Shown: one piece after another, positions 5,187-6,826 of the stretch
Numbering within the stretch: the stretch's first letter is position 1
Layout: every line of letters starts with the position of its first letter
Assembly: GCA_944386965.1 (NCBI GenBank)
Contig: CALXDE010000072.1
Location: forward strand, 1-6,826
DNA: 6,826 nucleotides
Source of the DNA: an uncultured Oscillospiraceae bacterium
GTDB lineage: Bacteria > Bacillota_A > Clostridia > Oscillospirales > Oscillospiraceae
Direction of reading: 5' to 3'
Position numbers and translations under genes: made by a program
Notes under the pieces: model-generated
The model's database searches: none
What the model was told of the DNA's origin: nothing
The model's input: only the letters and a program-made list of their open reading frames with translations

Positions 5187-5720
5187 TCAATTTGATGTTG
5201 CTTCTGCATCTTCAGTGTCTGAAATTCCACTTTCCTCCAACAAATCCGAGGGAACTGCACTCACAGACAATTGTTCTTCTTCAGAGAGGCTGTTAAACCA
5301 TGCCAACCAATCCAGCGTTTCTTCGGAAAGGCCGTCCCTGTCTACCCACCTGTCTCCGAACCGCACCTGACTCCCTGTTCCTGTCCTATGCTCAAAAACA
5401 ATCCATTTTTCATTCATAAAGATTTCTAACGTACCATCTGCTATACGCCGATATGCAAATCCTTCTCCGAAGTTAGATTGATCATTTTCTGTTGGCATCT
5501 CAGAACCATCTACAGTCGAAGTAATCTCCCCATCCACAGTTTCATTGTCCTCGGTTCCCGTACCCTCTTTTCCTGTATCATAATAAAGGTTCCCGTCTAC
5601 CATCACCATGAGGATTTTATCCCACTGGGTTTCTTCCTGAGTATTCTGATTGTCTCCGGTAGAACACCCTCCTAACATAAGTGCCGCCCATAAAAGTACG
5701 CATAAACACAATTTTTTCAT
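5187..5720 (-). CDS. Secreted lipoprotein of unknown function
   Basis: A 177-residue protein with a clear type II signal peptide: MKK, a hydrophobic core LCLCVLLWAALM, and the lipobox LGGC, with the lipidated Cys at 19. The mature protein should be anchored on the outer face of the membrane. Residues about 35-115 (ILMVMVDGNLYYDTGKEG, DGEITSTVDGSEMPTENDQS, then a tail around NEKWIVFEH) follow a pattern I know from many uncharacterised gut Firmicutes lipoproteins. The segment LSEETLDWLAWFNSLSEEEQ and VPSDL (about 131-159) looks like a separate short recurring motif. No enzymatic motif is visible. The start at 5720 has GGGAGG 8 nt upstream. The gene has its own promoter and terminator. Its base composition is visibly more AT-rich than gdhA or the PadR operon, consistent with transfer, and direct repeats lie on both sides. 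Confidence 0.9.
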   Translation of the reverse strand: MKKLCLCVLLWAALMLGGCSTGDNQNTQEETQWDKILMVMVDGNLYYDTGKEGTGTEDNETVDGEITSTVDGSEMPTENDQSNFGEGFAYRRIADGTLEIFMNEKWIVFEHRTGTGSQVRFGDRWVDRDGLSEETLDWLAWFNSLSEEEQLSVSAVPSDLLEESGISDTEDAEATSN

Positions 5721-5795
5721 ATTGTTGACCTCCCTATGCAGTTGATCTCTTATTTATCATAGACGTAAAATTTTCTGTGATGTTCCATTTTTATC

Positions 5796-5824
5796 ATTAT
5801 AAAATACAAAAATGCTTCCCGCAA
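5796..5824 (-). promoter_or_regulatory. Candidate promoter of the lipoprotein gene
   Basis: On the minus strand TTGCGG (5819-5824) and a perfect TATAAT (5796-5801) are 17 bp apart, giving a leader of about 70 nt. A TATGAT nearer the gene is a weaker alternative. The rest of the 300-base gap between this gene and the phosphoribosyltransferase holds repeat copy B and the next promoter. Confidence 0.6.
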
Positions 5825-5877
5825 GGCATGATAGACTATTTAGCCCAGCCCTTAAAGGTTAGCGGTTGCTATTTAGT

Positions 5878-5932
5878 GAAACCGACGGAGTTTGGGCCAT
5901 CACTACTTATCTTGAAAGGGGACATCCAGTCC
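5878..5932 (+). repeat. Dispersed direct repeat, copy B
   Basis: This is the partner of 5016-5070, same orientation, 44 of 55 identical positions without gaps. It ends six bases before the -35 box of the phosphoribosyltransferase promoter. Unlike copy A, it has no ribosome site in front of its minus-strand ATG (5925), and that frame closes after 18 codons. Confidence 0.75.
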
Positions 5933-5938
5933 GTCAAC

Positions 5939-5968
5939 TTGACTTTTCCGCGCAGCGCGATATATAAT
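5939..5968 (+). promoter_or_regulatory. Promoter of the phosphoribosyltransferase gene
   Basis: TTGACT (5939-5944) and TATAAT (5963-5968) are 18 bp apart. The spacer contains the odd palindrome CGCGCAGCGCG (5949-5959), a possible operator. The leader of about 45 nt contains only a small CCGGA/TCCGG hairpin; I see no purine riboswitch. Confidence 0.7.
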
Positions 5969-6020
5969 AATACCGTTCAAAAGTCCGGACATTTCCGGTC
6001 AGAAGCGAAGGAGGTTTTCC

Positions 6021-6581
6021 ATGACATATGAGATGACCATTGCCGGTCTGAAGCGGCAGCTGCCCCTGTGCAAGGTCAGCGACGATTTGTATATCGGCGC
6101 GTTTGTAATCTTTGGGGACGCGGAGCTGACCGTCGCCTGCGCGACGGAGCTGCTGAAAAAAATTCCCGCTGACAGCTATGACTATATGATTACGGCCGAG
6201 GCCAAAAGCATCCCGCTTATCCATGAGATGGCCCGCCAGTCCGGCGCAAAGAGATACTTTATTGCCCGCAAGGGCTCCAAGGTCTACATGCCCCATCCCA
6301 TTCATGTCTCCGTCCGCTCCATCACCACCCTGCGCCAGCAGGATCTGTTTCTGGGAGAGGACGACTGCGAGGCGATCAAGGGCAAACGCATTCTGATTGT
6401 GGACGACGTGATCTCCACCGGTGAAAGCCTCCACGCCCTGGAAGAACTGGTCCAGACCGCCGGCGGCATTGTCACTGGCCGCGCGGCCATTCTGGCCGAA
6501 GGCGATGCCCTCAAGCGGGATGATATCATTTACTTAAATCCCCTGCCGGTATTCAACGCGGACGGGACGGTCAAAGAATAA
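6021..6581 (+). CDS. Type I phosphoribosyltransferase (adenine/xanthine PRTase-like)
   Basis: A 186-residue cytosolic protein with the PRPP-binding loop RILIVDDVISTGESLHAL at residues 123-140, containing the acidic pair D128-D129 and the phosphate-binding STGES. The hood and core segments ITAEAKSIPLIHEMARQSGA (57-76) and IARKGSKVYM (81-90) fit the Apt/Xpt group, which joins a purine base to PRPP to give the nucleotide. The length is normal and the C-terminus (LNPLPVFNADG) is intact. The start at 6021 has GGAGG 6 nt upstream. It is the only plus-strand gene, monocistronic, with its own promoter and strong terminator, and it converges on the rRNA operon. The base specificity (adenine, xanthine or hypoxanthine) cannot be read from sequence alone, so I give no symbol. 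Confidence 0.88.
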   Translation: MTYEMTIAGLKRQLPLCKVSDDLYIGAFVIFGDAELTVACATELLKKIPADSYDYMITAEAKSIPLIHEMARQSGAKRYFIARKGSKVYMPHPIHVSVRSITTLRQQDLFLGEDDCEAIKGKRILIVDDVISTGESLHALEELVQTAGGIVTGRAAILAEGDALKRDDIIYLNPLPVFNADGTVKE

Positions 6582-6614
6582 CCAACGTCTGACACGTCAT
6601 GCGCCAGACAAATC

Positions 6615-6650
6615 AAAACGGGCAGAGAGTTCTTCTCTGCCCGTTTTCTC
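6615..6650 (+). terminator. Terminator of the phosphoribosyltransferase gene
   Basis: A perfect 14-bp stem (6615-6628 with 6634-6647, core CGGGCAGAGA) around a 5-nt loop ends in TTTT followed by CTC. The A-rich left arm (AAAA) also gives four T residues on the minus strand, so it can work in both directions and back up the rRNA terminator. Confidence 0.92.
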
Positions 6651-6663
6651 TATGCAGAATTGC

Positions 6664-6698
6664 AAAAAAGTAGAGCGGACAGATTTCTCTGTCCGCTC
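6664..6698 (-). terminator. Terminator of the rRNA operon
   Basis: An 11-bp perfect stem, GAGCGGACAGA (6673-6683) with TCTGTCCGCTC (6688-6698) and a 4-nt loop, is followed on the minus strand by TAC and six T residues (6664-6669). It begins three bases after the 3' end of the 5S rRNA, as expected for the end of an rrn operon. Confidence 0.93.
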
Positions 6699-6701
6699 AA
6701 T

Positions 6702-6816
<115 letters not shown>

Positions 6817-6826
6817 TGTCCGGCAC

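Noticed and set aside
5807..5834. ATGC-CTT/AAGCAT hairpin followed by five T residues on the minus strand, as a terminator
   Set aside because: The stem is short and bulged, it lies inside the lipoprotein promoter region, and no minus-strand gene lies upstream for it to terminate.
5969..6020. Purine riboswitch upstream of the phosphoribosyltransferase
   Set aside because: The leader is only about 45 nt and holds one small CCGGA/TCCGG hairpin; the conserved three-way junction and loop sequences of purine riboswitches are absent.
5777..6031. An 84-codon plus-strand frame leading into the phosphoribosyltransferase
   Set aside because: It has no ribosome site, spans repeat copy B and the PRTase promoter, and overlaps the true start at 6021 in another frame.
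5934..6434. A 166-codon minus-strand frame opposite the phosphoribosyltransferase
   Set aside because: It is the antisense shadow of a gene with a clear PRPP motif and a strong ribosome site.

Overview
The window looks like chromosomal DNA of a fairly GC-rich gut Clostridia. An Oscillospiraceae of the Flavonifractor / Lawsonibacter / Intestinimonas kind is my guess. The evidence is strong AGGAGG ribosome sites, TTGACA/TATAAT promoters with 17-18 bp spacers, a glutamate dehydrogenase very close to the Clostridium symbiosum NAD enzyme, a PadR/permease-prefix operon and an Xre protein with a membrane and zinc-ribbon tail. The assignment is inferred from family resemblance, not from a search.

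Layout. All genes but one are on the minus strand. From left to right: the first 49 codons of a TetM/EF-G-like translational GTPase (1-148, cut by the window edge); a three-gene operon transcribed leftwards (1905 to 268) coding for a permease-prefix-domain membrane protein, a small membrane-anchored protein and a PadR repressor; an abnormally short TetR repressor (2010-2294); glutamate dehydrogenase (2526-3878); an Xre-HTH protein with two membrane segments and a Cys4 zinc ribbon (4194-4799); an AT-richer lipoprotein gene (5187-5720); a plus-strand phosphoribosyltransferase (6021-6581); and the 5S rRNA that ends an rRNA operon coming in from the right (6702-6816).

Most genes are separate transcription units with readable promoters and hairpin terminators. 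The PadR operon promoter carries an inverted repeat filling its -35/-10 spacer, with a second related palindrome in the leader, which is a convincing autoregulatory design. The TetR promoter is covered by a perfect 22-bp palindrome. The phosphoribosyltransferase and the rRNA operon converge, each with its own strong terminator.

The least explained part is 4800-6020. It holds a 13-bp tandem repeat with palindromic cores in the Xre leader. It also holds two copies of a 55-bp dispersed direct repeat that bracket the AT-richer lipoprotein gene and its terminator and promoter. On the minus strand both repeat copies open reading frames beginning M-x-PFKIS. No phage, CRISPR, insertion sequence or defence system is visible. 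The most interesting items are regulatory: the PadR operator pair, the shrunken TetR with intact palindromic operator, the Xre membrane protein, and the repeat-bracketed lipoprotein segment.
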